NCBI RefSeq assembly: GCF_000760095.1
Contig: NZ_JNAR01000015.1
Coordinates: 22,982 to 86,981, forward strand
Reading direction: 5' to 3'
From: Prochlorococcus marinus str. MIT 9401
Lineage (GTDB): Bacteria; Cyanobacteriota; Cyanobacteriia; PCC-6307; Cyanobiaceae
DNA: 64,000 nucleotides
Shown one piece after another: positions 6,937-13,702 of this stretch. Made by a program: the position numbers and the translations under genes. Numbering within the stretch: the first letter of the stretch is position 1; each line of letters starts with the position of its first letter. Below the pieces are notes generated by a model. The model had not been told where the DNA came from. It saw only the letters and a program-made list of their open reading frames with translations, and searched no databases.

Positions 6937-7230
6937 ATTTGTATATTTATAAAAGAATTTATTGAATGCTTAAGTTAATTTTTTACTTTGTCTTTGGCTT
7001 TAACTCAACTTATATGGTAGTAGTTCAATTAGTATCAAAAATTAGTAGATTTAAAATCATCTTAGTATCAAATCAACTACCTTCTTAAAACAAGAACCCC
7101 CTCCAGAAATTCCAACTACTGAAAGGGTTATTAAATCGACTCGCAAACTATATTGAATCAATCTATGTCTTGCAGCAAACGTAGAGTATGCTCACGAGGT
7201 TTGGCCTCATTTAATTTATAGCAAAAAATT
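6937..7230. other. Noncoding gap
   Basis: A+T-rich with no convincing gene. A short plus-strand open stretch (Pro-rich, near 7105-7155) lacks a start and could be a gene scrap. A small hairpin GAGG/CCTC is at 7196-7208. Confidence 0.4.
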
Positions 7231-7446
7231 TCAAACTCCCGCTACTTTTTTTTTCTCTAGTCTTTTTTTTAGGATTGAATAATTTTGTATAGCCCATTTT
7301 CGAGAAATATCTAATTCAAGATCTAACTTTTCTCTAAGTAATTTGCCAATTTTAAATACTTCTACGAAGCCTAGATAAATTATTACAAGCACCTTAATTA
7401 TATTTATTGCTGAAGTTATTATCTTTTCAATTCTTTGATCTTGCAT
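7231..7446 (-). CDS. Small single-pass membrane protein
   Basis: 71 residues: a short polar N-terminus, one membrane helix at about 14-34 (INIIKVLVIIYLGFVEVF), then a strongly basic tail (KKRLEKKKVAGV). No ribosome site is obvious. It lies alone between tRNA fragments 4 and 5. No family recognised. Confidence 0.5.
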   Translation of the reverse strand: MQDQRIEKIITSAINIIKVLVIIYLGFVEVFKIGKLLREKLDLELDISRKWAIQNYSILKKRLEKKKVAGV

Positions 7447-7519
7447 TTGAACTTATTAAAGCCAACTAAAATTAACAGAGTTAAGAAATTATGCAAATGC
7501 AATTAGTCATTGAGGGGGG

Positions 7520-7541
7520 GGGGTAGCTGTGGAGGTAGCTA
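7520..7541. repeat. Direct-repeat pair GGTAGCT, 12 bp period, right end
   Basis: GGTAGCT at 7522 and 7534 after a G tract, 128 bp before tRNA fragment 5. The spacing equals that at 3718-3867. Confidence 0.55.
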
Positions 7542-7669
7542 GAGTATATAAAATACCTTATAAGATCTTCGAAGATGTCCCTATATTGAGTCTCAAACTC
7601 GTTCCACCCTCCACAAATAATTTAGGTTATAACTAGGCTTTTAAGGAAATGGCCTTTGATAGATCGAGT

Positions 7670-7713
7670 CCTTTGGGAGCACTAGGTCGCAGGTTCTAAC
7701 CCTGTCGCCTCGA
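7670..7713 (+). repeat. tRNA-Pro(TGG) 3' fragment, copy 5
   Basis: It matches copy 2 with changes in the T loop (TTCTAACC) and acceptor (CGCCTCGA), so it is decaying. Confidence 0.75.
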
Positions 7714-7731
7714 CTCTTAAAATTCAAGTCA

Positions 7732-7759
7732 CAGACAAGTTTCCCAGCCTGTCTTTTTT
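7732..7759 (+). terminator. Diverged terminator after tRNA fragment 5
   Basis: AGACAAG/CCTGTCT hairpin with T6. The stem sequence differs from AGCGAGT/ACTCGCT on both arms, so pairing has been kept by paired changes. Confidence 0.6.
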
Positions 7760-7786
7760 AATATCCATATTATGACCGCGATGGTT

Positions 7787-7807
7787 GAGGTCTAATTGTG
7801 GTCAAAT
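7787..7807. repeat. Direct-repeat pair, 11 bp period, left end
   Basis: GAGGTCTAAT and GTGGTCAAAT, 11 bp apart, 73 bp after tRNA fragment 5. The partner pair is at 10238-10258. Confidence 0.6.
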
Positions 7808-7811
7808 ATGC

Positions 7812-8225
7812 CTAATTGAAAGGTGAAGTGTTATTAGTAGGAGCTATTAGTAGGATTTCAAAAACAATTCCAGTCAAAGCAATAGGCAATACCCAAATAC
7901 CAATAAATCTATGATCAAAAAATCTTAAATGATCTTCACCTCTGAAAACACTTCTTAAAGAAGTAAATAGGGTTTCTGGTTGTTTATAAGATGGCCCATT
8001 TACAGAAGGAGAATATGGCTTAACAAAGGCTGAAGAAGCAGAAAACTTTGCGATTTTTCTTAAAAAATAAATAGGTAAAACCCATATAGCAACGAATCTT
8101 CCACCAAGCCACTGTCTCGCATTAGGCAGAGCATACTCTTTGATAGATTTATTCTCTGGCATTCCAGATTCCAAATTATTATAAATTTTTTCTAATGTAG
8201 ATTCATTACTTGATTTATTGATCAT
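7812..8225 (-). CDS. Membrane protein with an internal RF(V/I)xIWVLPI duplication
   Basis: 137 residues. Two hydrophobic segments start with nearly the same motif: RFVAIWVLPIYFLRK (about 43-57) and RFIGIWVLPIALTG (about 105-118). The protein therefore seems to be an internal duplication with a polar linker. No cleavable signal is seen. Upstream is a long hairpin (8266-8314). It lies with other tiny membrane proteins on the same island segment, but I recognise no family. Confidence 0.6.
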   Translation of the reverse strand: MINKSSNESTLEKIYNNLESGMPENKSIKEYALPNARQWLGGRFVAIWVLPIYFLRKIAKFSASSAFVKPYSPSVNGPSYKQPETLFTSLRSVFRGEDHLRFFDHRFIGIWVLPIALTGIVFEILLIAPTNNTSPFN

Positions 8226-8265
8226 TTGATTTTCAGAAAAATTTCTTTAAAAGATGGAATAAATA

Positions 8266-8380
8266 AAAATATTCCTAACTACTAAAATAACTAAAACGTA
8301 GTTAGGAATATTTTCGTTGGCTAGGTTCATAAAGACGGAATCTATACCGTTGCAGATTCGCCAAATATCTACATATTCTT
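8266..8380. ncRNA. Structured intergenic cassette, copy 1
   Basis: A perfect 17 bp inverted repeat (arms 8266-8282 and 8298-8314, loop 15 nt) is followed by AGGTTCATAAAGACGGA, a smaller stem GAATCT/AGATTC (8338-8359) and CAAATATCTACATAT. The order recurs at 8503-8615. It may be part of a transcript leader for the gene at 7812-8225 (minus) or an independent RNA; the strand is undecided. Confidence 0.4.
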
Positions 8381-8502
8381 TATAAATAAAAAACTCTTTT
8401 TTAAAAAGTAAATAATATACATAAGAAGGAATAATATTTAATAATTTAGAGTTTTAATTAAGAATTTAATTTAATATTCATGACTATTAAAAAATATTTA
8501 AA

Positions 8503-8615
8503 CCTCATTTTCTAAGATTGCGAAAAAAGAAAATGAGGTCAAAGGGAGGTTCTCATTACGAACCGCTTTATCAAAGCTAGCGGTTAGTAGATTGCCCTAA
8601 TATCTACTTATATAT
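8503..8615. ncRNA. Structured intergenic cassette, copy 2
   Basis: A 10 bp inverted repeat (CCTCATTTTC 8503-8512, GAAAATGAGG 8529-8538) is followed by AGGTTCTCATTACGAA, a stem AACCGCT/AGCGGTT (8561-8585) and AGATTGCCCTAATATCTAC. Same order of parts as copy 1 with different stem sequences. Function unknown. Confidence 0.4.
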
Positions 8616-8690
8616 TTATATAATGAGTTTTAAAATACAGGAAGATTAATTTTATACAAATAAGTGTTTAATATTTTATGTGATTGTTGC

Positions 8691-8789
8691 TTAGGAGAAG
8701 CTAATTAATGTACTTACTATAGTTATTGAAAGGTAAAAAAATGCATAAAGAGAAACTGCAAAAAACAAATATTGTTCTATTGGAATCAT
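8691..8789 (-). CDS. 32-residue single-pass membrane protein
   Basis: The frame encodes MIPIEQYLFFAVSLYAFFYL and twelve more residues ending SFS. Nearly all of it is one membrane helix, a size typical of small photosystem or cytochrome subunits. It lies 36 bp after the 61-residue gene on the same strand and may be the last gene of that operon. No specific family match. Confidence 0.45.
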   Translation of the reverse strand: MIPIEQYLFFAVSLYAFFYLSITIVSTLISFS

Positions 8790-8824
8790 GAGAATGTATT
8801 AATTAAAAGGGTAAGTAAATTTGA

Positions 8825-9010
8825 TTAATTTTTTGTTAAAAAGATATTCTCTAAAATATAACTTTGTTCTATTGATTCATTTTTAAGAGAAATATTTTTT
8901 GGCAAATTATTATTCGTAGAATTAAAAGCACCCCATTTTTTTAACCAAAATAAGGTATAAAAAAATGCGATTAAAAATGGTGCTCCAACAATTAAAAATC
9001 TAATGTCCAT
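8825..9010 (-). CDS. Small single-pass membrane protein, PsbY-like N-terminus
   Basis: 61 residues beginning MDIRFLIVGAPFLIAFFYTL, one membrane helix, then a polar tail. The start resembles the first 25 residues of the neighbouring 98-residue protein ([16 protein letters not shown]), so the two probably share ancestry. The M-D-x-R-hydrophobic start also recalls PsbY, a weak similarity. It is 12 bp downstream of the PsbF-like gene. Confidence 0.6.
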   Translation of the reverse strand: MDIRFLIVGAPFLIAFFYTLFWLKKWGAFNSTNNNLPKNISLKNESIEQSYILENIFLTKN

Positions 9011-9022
9011 TAAAATTTCCTA

Positions 9023-9319
9023 TTAATAAGTTTTAAACTGCATTGCCAATATTGCCCCAAGGAAGAAAACGGTTGGAATCCCTAGTGCATTGACTGCTGC
9101 AGTTCTTACAGTAAATACTGGATAACCTTCTGCTGGTCTACCAGTATCAGGAATTAATGCTGAATCTTCCCATACTTGATAATTTTTAAAAGGAGCTACT
9201 CCCTTCTTTGGCAATCCTAGTGGTGTTAATCTAAATACATCCCACCTACCTAACCAAAAGACTGTGAATATCCATGAGAATATTATTGGAGTAATAACAA
9301 GCACAATCCTAAAATCCAT
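9023..9319 (-). CDS. Two-helix protein with PsbF-like C-terminus lacking the heme His
   Basis: 98 residues. Helix 1 is residues 4-23, followed by a polar linker (about 30-63). Residues 65-96 read [18 protein letters not shown] then [13 protein letters not shown], very close to PsbF, the beta subunit of cytochrome b559 (Y-P-x-F-T-V-R ... [14 protein letters not shown]). PsbF binds heme through a His in the V-H-x-L position; here it is Asn77. PsbF itself is about 45 residues, so this is also longer and fused to an extra helix. It may associate with photosystem II but cannot bind heme in the normal way. It is island cargo, probably co-transcribed with 8825-9010. Confidence 0.65.
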   Translation of the reverse strand: MDFRIVLVITPIIFSWIFTVFWLGRWDVFRLTPLGLPKKGVAPFKNYQVWEDSALIPDTGRPAEGYPVFTVRTAAVNALGIPTVFFLGAILAMQFKTY

Positions 9320-9541
9320 TTCAAAAAAGTAATTAATAAATGTGATTATTATTTTGTCTTTTTTAGTTAAATAAATGATTCGATCATTAACTTATATTTA
9401 AAGAAAAACTCCTAATAACATTGTCTCTAATCATTAGTAACATCATGAAATGATTAATTGATTTATTTCAAGTATATTTTTTTGGATTGCGATTTTTAGA
9501 TATTTTTTCTGATGTAGATTTTAGTTAATTAAAAAACAAAT

Positions 9542-9910
9542 ATGGAAACCTTTAGATTCTTACTTTTTGGTTTTGCAGGAGTTAGTGTAGTTTTTTGGGT
9601 GGCAATAATAGCTTTATGGCATGCATATATGTTTCCAAGATTCTTCAATGAAGATAAAGGTTTAAATACTGTTATCAATCAAGAAATAAAAGTTTCAACA
9701 GATCCAATTTTAGGCAGTTTGGTTAACAGCAATAATTTCACAAATAGAGACAAATATTCAATGAAAAATTTGGTTATTGCAGACTTTTCACCAGCAAGTA
9801 ATAATTTCAAACTAAATAAACTCTATACAACAGTAATGATTGGAGTTACTTTTGCAAGTTTTATTTTTCTCACTTATGGATTAAGTAGTTCAATAACAAC
9901 TGTAAGTTAG
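9542..9910 (+). CDS. Small two-helix membrane protein
   Basis: 122 residues with membrane segments at about 5-28 (FLLFGFAGVSVVFWVAIIAL) and 97-115, joined by a polar loop. It is divergent from the PsbF-like gene with a 220 bp shared upstream region, and directly followed by a 27-residue membrane peptide gene. No family recognised; context suggests a role with the other small membrane proteins here. Confidence 0.6.
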   Translation: METFRFLLFGFAGVSVVFWVAIIALWHAYMFPRFFNEDKGLNTVINQEIKVSTDPILGSLVNSNNFTNRDKYSMKNLVIADFSPASNNFKLNKLYTTVMIGVTFASFIFLTYGLSSSITTVS

Positions 9911-9994
9911 ATGGAATCTTTATATGTCATTGTTTTTATTACTTGCTTTGTTTATTTAATTTTTGACTCATTCAAAAATATAAATATGAAATAA
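9911..9994 (+). CDS. 27-residue membrane peptide
   Basis: MESLYVIVFITCFVYLIFDS plus seven residues. The ATG abuts the stop of the previous gene, so coupled translation is likely. The M-E-S-x-x-Y start and single helix weakly recall PsbT, which is not enough to name it. Confidence 0.4.
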   Translation: MESLYVIVFITCFVYLIFDSFKNINMK

Positions 9995-9998
9995 ATTA

Positions 9999-10160
9999 CT
10001 AATGTTTTTTGCCAGCTAATAAAATTTTTCTTCTTATATAAAAAAATACTAATGTAGTTATTATCATTACAGGCGGATGAAATGATATTGAATTTAGGTA
10101 TTCGAAGTAATCAAAGGATTCCAAAATTTTTACTCGTAATTTCCAAAAACTATAATCCAA
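9999..10160 (-). CDS. Possible 53-residue membrane protein (TTG start)
   Basis: An open frame with a Trp/Tyr/Phe-rich N-terminus and one hydrophobic helix (PPVMIITTLVFFYI) with a basic tail RRKILLAGKKH. A TTG is the only reasonable start that uses the whole frame; an internal ATG gives 22 residues. Convergent with the 27-residue gene. Uncertain. Confidence 0.3.
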   Translation of the reverse strand: MDYSFWKLRVKILESFDYFEYLNSISFHPPVMIITTLVFFYIRRKILLAGKKH

Positions 10161-10237
10161 CTCTTTAATTTTTATTGATTTAAATAGATCAATATCTTGT
10201 ATAAAATGCTATTCAAAATTTTCTTAACTAATATTTT

Positions 10238-10258
10238 GCGGACAAATTGTGGGCAAAT
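10238..10258. repeat. Direct-repeat pair, 11 bp period, right end
   Basis: GCGGACAAAT and GTGGGCAAAT, 11 bp apart, 89 bp before tRNA fragment 6. Matches the pair at 7787. Confidence 0.65.
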
Positions 10259-10346
10259 ATTACTTTATTTGTAACTATGAAACTCGCAGAACTAAGCAAG
10301 AAATTAGATATAGCTTGAAAACCTAGTGCAGCAATATGGCTGTTAA

Positions 10347-10392
10347 GTACTTTGGAAGCATTAGGTCGGGAGTTCAAAACTCCCCGCCCCGA
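10347..10392 (+). repeat. tRNA-Pro 3' fragment, copy 6, with a variant T arm
   Basis: It keeps the anticodon-loop remnant (CTTTGGAAGC), AGGTCG and CGCCCCGA, but the T arm is GGGAG-TTCAAAA-CTCCC instead of GCAGG/CCTGT. The T stem still pairs perfectly, so it derives from a different tRNA-Pro allele rather than simple decay. Confidence 0.65.
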
Positions 10393-10422
10393 GTGGCTTT
10401 TCAGAGCAGGTCAAAACCCACC

Positions 10423-10444
10423 TTGGAAAAAATTGGGGAAAAAT
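10423..10444. repeat. Possible direct-repeat pair, 11 bp period
   Basis: TTGGAAAAAAT and TGGGGAAAAAT in tandem, 30 bp after fragment 6. A partner may be TGGGAAAAATT near 11061. A-rich and therefore weaker than the other pairs. Confidence 0.35.
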
Positions 10445-10478
10445 GAAAGAAACTACTTACTTTTAAACCTAGATTGAT

Positions 10479-10991
10479 TTAATTTAAATCAAAACTTTCT
10501 AAAATTTTCCAAAGATTAATATCCTCATCTACTTCAACCAATGCAATCTTAGACATTCTTATGGGTTGATTTAGTTCAGGTAAATTCGAGATCAATTCTT
10601 TTTTTGCTTTTATTTCATGATTTCCATAAGACAAACTAATGTGTGGAGAATAATTATTGGCCAAATCAAAATTATTTAATTCATAAATATTTCTTCTTAG
10701 TTCTTTTAGCCCTCGTGAGTTTTCAATTGAAATATAAAATGATTTAAATATTTCTTGTTTAAAGTCGTATCCACCAACATTCAATGTAATCGCAGAATTA
10801 TTTTCAGCAAAATTTTTTAATTTATTTAAAAAAATATTATCAATATTTAAATAAGGCCCTGTAAGAGTTATGTGTGTCTCAAAAAATGGGCTTTTTAATT
10901 TACTTTGAACTTTAGCTTTTATTTCATCCAAAAAAAACTTCTCTACAGATGGGAATAATCCCCATAACCAATAACCTTTACTTATTCTCAT
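10479..10991 (-). CDS. 2H phosphoesterase family protein (cyclic phosphodiesterase-like)
   Basis: 170 residues with the two diagnostic H-x-(T/S)-L tetrapeptides, HITL at 40-43 and HISL at 117-120, spaced as in the 2H phosphoesterase superfamily (2'-5' RNA ligase / cyclic nucleotide phosphodiesterase). Enzymes of this type open 2',3'-cyclic phosphates or act on RNA ends or ADP-ribose cyclic phosphates; the exact substrate cannot be read. Cytoplasmic, no signal peptide. It lies right after tRNA fragment 6, so it may be cargo of a further element. Confidence 0.8.
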   Translation of the reverse strand: MRISKGYWLWGLFPSVEKFFLDEIKAKVQSKLKSPFFETHITLTGPYLNIDNIFLNKLKNFAENNSAITLNVGGYDFKQEIFKSFYISIENSRGLKELRRNIYELNNFDLANNYSPHISLSYGNHEIKAKKELISNLPELNQPIRMSKIALVEVDEDINLWKILESFDLN

Positions 10992-11071
10992 TACATTAAT
11001 TTAAGTAATTTTAGAACATATATATTTAAAAGTTGAAAAAAATAACTTTATTAGACCAAATTGGGAAAAAT

Positions 11072-11105
11072 TTGTCCACGCCTAAAGTATACAGATAGTG
11101 GACAA
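11072..11105. promoter_or_regulatory. Inverted repeat TTGTCCAC/GTGGACAA
   Basis: Perfect 8 bp arms (11072-11079, 11098-11105) with an 18 bp spacer. The arm resembles the GCGGACAAAT repeat at 10238, now in inverted orientation. It could be an operator or a rearranged recombinase site. Confidence 0.4.
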
Positions 11106-11254
11106 CTTCAATTCTGCTTGACGGTAATTTTCTTGCTTTTTTCATATATCTTCGTAAGTATGCGTATATAGGCACTAATTTGCTCTAAATAGGTCTATTA
11201 CTGCCTTATTTGGGCTTATTTTCCTCTAAAAATGTCACATGGGGGTTGACGATT

Positions 11255-11383
11255 ATGAAAAATTTAGACGAGATCATCAAAGAAATTAGAGAAAATGGAT
11301 ACAATCAAGAGCTTGTAGACAACTACATAACAGATAAAAGATTTATGAGAGAGCTTGTAGATAGGGATAAAGAATATGATTAA
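11255..11383 (+). CDS. 42-residue microprotein, paralogue of 18773-18889
   Basis: Starts MKNLDEIIKEIRENGYNQEL and is fully polar and helix-prone. A G-rich site (GGGGG) lies upstream of the ATG. The E-N-G-Y-N-Q-E-L-x-D-x-Y-I segment matches the 38-residue protein at 18773 (E-N-G-H-N-E-E-L-x-D-x-Y-L), so this is a small family. Its end overlaps the next ATG. Function unknown. Confidence 0.55.
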   Translation: MKNLDEIIKEIRENGYNQELVDNYITDKRFMRELVDRDKEYD

Positions 11384-11510
11384 CTTTACAATGTTTATAG
11401 AAGGTTTATTAATCCCTTTATTAGGTTTAGGAGTATTTGTTGTTTATAAAAAATCAAAGAGAAAGAAAAGAAAGTTTCATGCACCGCCCACCTATCAACT
11501 ACCTAATTAG
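11376..11510 (+). CDS. 44-residue membrane microprotein, paralogue of 18086-18199
   Basis: A membrane helix (residues about 5-24) is followed by KKSKRKKRKFHAPPTYQLPN. The tail KRKKR-x-FH-x-PP-x-x-QLP is shared with the 37-residue protein at 18086. It overlaps the end of the previous gene. Role unknown; the conserved tail is unusual and probably functional. Confidence 0.55.
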   Translation: MINFTMFIEGLLIPLLGLGVFVVYKKSKRKKRKFHAPPTYQLPN

Positions 11511-11722
11511 ATAAAGTAGCTTTCCTTAGTTATTTATTTAAAGGTTATTATTTTTAGTAACTAACACTATTTTAAAAAAGATTAAACTTGCTATCGTTTT
11601 CTAACCAATAGTCTTTGTAATTATTTGGATGCTTTTCATTGGCCTAAATATAAATCAAATAAAAAAATTAATTATTAATTGATTTACAGTCGATCTAACA
11701 TAGAGGTATAAAAGCCTCTTTT

Positions 11723-11935
11723 TTAATGGTTATGTTCATGCATACTGCATGGCATCCATTTATCTCCCATTTGATGAGCGCCTTCACAGTCAAATTTATA
11801 AGCTTCTTTTTCAGCCTGTTCTTTTGTATCAAATAACATTGGCATTTTCATTTCTTTTTTGACGGGTTTATTTGAACAACTTAACGAAAGAATTGACATG
11901 AAAAAAAAAGGAAGAAAAGAAATAAAGTGTTTCAA
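11723..11935 (-). CDS. DUF3721-like lipoprotein
   Basis: 70 residues. A hydrophobic signal ends in the lipobox LSLSC (Cys20), so it is probably membrane-anchored outside the cytoplasm. The mature part has 'MLFDTKEQAEKEAYKFDC' then EGAHQMGDKWMPCSMH, the DUF3721 pattern with conserved Cys, His and W-M-P-C. A His-rich end (HEHNH) and the Cys/Met/His content suggest metal contact, an inference. A second member is at 20173. Confidence 0.7.
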   Translation of the reverse strand: MKHFISFLPFFFMSILSLSCSNKPVKKEMKMPMLFDTKEQAEKEAYKFDCEGAHQMGDKWMPCSMHEHNH

Positions 11936-12061
11936 AATTTATTTATAAAACATAGGCAGCTTAGCATTAAATTTCTTTCGAAATATTTAAAAAATTGATT
12001 TCTTTACTTATATATTGATTGACAATCAAACTAAAATAAGGGGCAATAAGTTCCTTTTTTT

Positions 12062-12367
12062 ATGTCTTGTTCAGTTACCTCCGTGTTTACTTTTAAAATT
12101 GAAAGCACTTTTGATGAATGGGCTGCAATATTTGATAGTGCAGAAGCAGATAAAAGGCATTCAGAATTTGATATTAAGCCGCTTTTCAGAGGAGTAAGCA
12201 AAGATGACCCTCAAAGAATAATTGTTATTCATCAAGCTCCAGAAGGTAATGTTCAAAAGTTTGTGGAAGCAAATGGTGAGTGGATGGCAACTCATAGAGT
12301 TGACTTATCAACAATGGAGGAATCCTCTTGGACTGCTTCATTAACAAAGGACGATTGCTGTGATTAA
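12062..12367 (+). CDS. DUF3764 family protein
   Basis: 101 residues with the pattern 'TFDEWAAIFDS', 'RGVSKDDPQRIIVIHQAPEG' and 'SSWTAS', as in the DUF3764 family of picocyanobacteria, which looks like a ferredoxin-like (ABM-type) fold. No catalytic motif is known. The C-terminal KDDCCD may bind metal. A paralogue is at 26441-26722. No neighbours in the same direction close enough for an operon. Confidence 0.7.
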   Translation: MSCSVTSVFTFKIESTFDEWAAIFDSAEADKRHSEFDIKPLFRGVSKDDPQRIIVIHQAPEGNVQKFVEANGEWMATHRVDLSTMEESSWTASLTKDDCCD

Positions 12368-12413
12368 CAAATGAAAAGACTGCTATTCCCACTAATATCG
12401 GCAATAACTTTAT

Positions 12414-13109
12414 CTATTTATATTCAAATAAGAGCTCTTTATTAATTGAATCTTTTGTTTCATCCCAATTTTTATAGATAATTTTCCATGCTTTTACTGT
12501 TTCTTTTCCAATCTCATTAATTCTGAGACCTGTTGAACCATAACTAGAAATCATAATAAATGCCTTTCCATTTATAATTGGATAATCTGCTAAAGCATTA
12601 GCAACGGTTTTATTAACATCAAAAACACCATCGCATCCATTTACAACAACATAACTTCCATCATTTGTTAATAAGGCTAAGGAGGTGACATCATTTGAGC
12701 CTGTAGTTGATCTCCCTCCTAATCTTCCCTGAAAAATAGATTGTTCAGAGATTCTTATTTCGCTTCTGCCGAAAAATGATGCAACTCTAAAAGTTTTATT
12801 ATAGTTCCTATCAAATACTGCTAATGTTTCTCCTTTAATTGGATTTTCAATTATTAAAGGTTCTGACAATGGGAATTCATCACTATCTAGCCCTTGTGTT
12901 CTCCAGTCTTCATCAATAATAAATCTTTGAATATTTGGGAATTTTCCATCTAGTTTTGTCTGTTTTATTTTTATGTATTCTTCTCTTCTTGTTGGAGTAC
13001 ATAAATGCAAATCATTTTCCTTCCCAAATATTTCTGGACCAGTTTCATAAGCAAACGATAAAGGAATAATTGATTGCAAAGCAATTAAAGTTAATAATTT
13101 AATTTTCAT
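12414..13109 (-). CDS. Secreted hypothetical protein
   Basis: 231 residues. Residues 1-20 (MKIKLLTLIALQSIIPLSFA) are a clear signal peptide. The mature protein is mainly beta-prone, with two Cys (about 37 and 159) that could pair. No domain recognised. Its stop overlaps a small convergent plus-strand frame that I do not call. Confidence 0.65.
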   Translation of the reverse strand: MKIKLLTLIALQSIIPLSFAYETGPEIFGKENDLHLCTPTRREEYIKIKQTKLDGKFPNIQRFIIDEDWRTQGLDSDEFPLSEPLIIENPIKGETLAVFDRNYNKTFRVASFFGRSEIRISEQSIFQGRLGGRSTTGSNDVTSLALLTNDGSYVVVNGCDGVFDVNKTVANALADYPIINGKAFIMISSYGSTGLRINEIGKETVKAWKIIYKNWDETKDSINKELLFEYK

Positions 13110-13303
13110 TAAGAAAAAATATTTTAGAAAATTATATACAAACTAGAATGACTTATTTTGTATAAATAAAGATGATTTAATAATTGAAATTTAATTTTTG
13201 TAAGGTGAGAAAAAAAATTTCATGATAAAAAAAGTCTGAGCTCCTCATAATCTATTTTACCTTTTTAGTTTATAGAATATTCGTATTTCAAATTTCTAAA
13301 TAA

Positions 13304-13558
13304 ATGGTTGATTTTAAATCCGAAAACATGTCAAGCCAAAGCTATTTTCCAGATAGCGATTTCTACAATCAAGACAATACCCCTGAAGAGAATACCCTTT
13401 CAGAAGGTCAAATATCTAATATTGAGGAAACTTTTGAATGGCCAAATAGCTATTGGTTTATTGCAGAAAGGACTAATGGTAGGCTTGCAATGATTGGATT
13501 TATGGCTGTGATTATTAATTACACCTTATTTGGTTGGATAGCATATCCAATTCTTTAA
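13304..13558 (+). CDS. hli: High-light-inducible (Hli/HLIP) protein
   Basis: 84 residues from the first ATG (an internal ATG at 13328 gives 76). The C-terminal helix has the chlorophyll-binding signature ERTNGRLAMIGFMA followed by FGWIAYPIL. Hlips are single-helix thylakoid proteins that bind chlorophyll and carotenoid and protect photosystems or assist assembly. The N-terminus is acidic and polar. It lies at the island's right part, followed by a disrupted small gene. Confidence 0.85.
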   Translation: MVDFKSENMSSQSYFPDSDFYNQDNTPEENTLSEGQISNIEETFEWPNSYWFIAERTNGRLAMIGFMAVIINYTLFGWIAYPIL

Positions 13559-13702
13559 ATGAGCAATTCAGATATTGAATAAAATTGGGTAAATAAGTCT
13601 GGTTTGCATTGGCTTCAATATGCAGCTTTATTTGTAACTTCATTTGCTATTTATTTTGATAGGGCATTTTTTAATTACGCTAACTTTAATTACTTTCTGT
13701 AA
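13559..13702 (+). pseudogene. Small membrane-protein gene with an in-frame stop
   Basis: Starting right after the hli stop, the frame reads MSNSDIE-stop-NWVNKSGLHWLQYAALF and continues to FNYFL-stop. One TAA (where AAA would give Lys) interrupts what would be a 47-residue protein with one membrane helix. A single substitution explains it. It could also be a sequencing difference or chance. Confidence 0.45.

Larger units (their letters stand above)
7513..7762 (+). repeat. About 245 bp diverged copy of 3718-3960
   Basis: By eye roughly four of five bases agree over the repeat pair, a shared spacer (containing CCCTATATTGA and GATAGATCGAGTCCTTTGGG), the tRNA-Pro fragment and the terminator. Both are the right ends of intervals, so the same kind of element inserted twice. 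Confidence 0.7.
7714..10392. mobile_element. Recombinase-less insertion carrying a small membrane-protein cluster
   Basis: It is bounded by tRNA-Pro fragments 5 and 6 and by period-11 repeat pairs ending ATTGTGG(T/G)CAAAT at both ends (7787-7807, 10238-10258). Cargo is six or seven very small membrane proteins, one PsbF-like, plus duplicated hairpin regions. Confidence 0.6.

Noticed and set aside
8320..8345. Resemblance of GTTCATAAAGACGGAA to the glutamine riboswitch core
   Set aside because: The flanking helices and the AAGTAGG part of that motif are missing, and the second cassette lacks it.
12371..12445. A 24-codon frame starting MKRLLFPLISAITLSIYIQI
   Set aside because: It looks like a signal peptide start but ends after 24 codons and overlaps the 3' end of a convergent gene; too weak to call.
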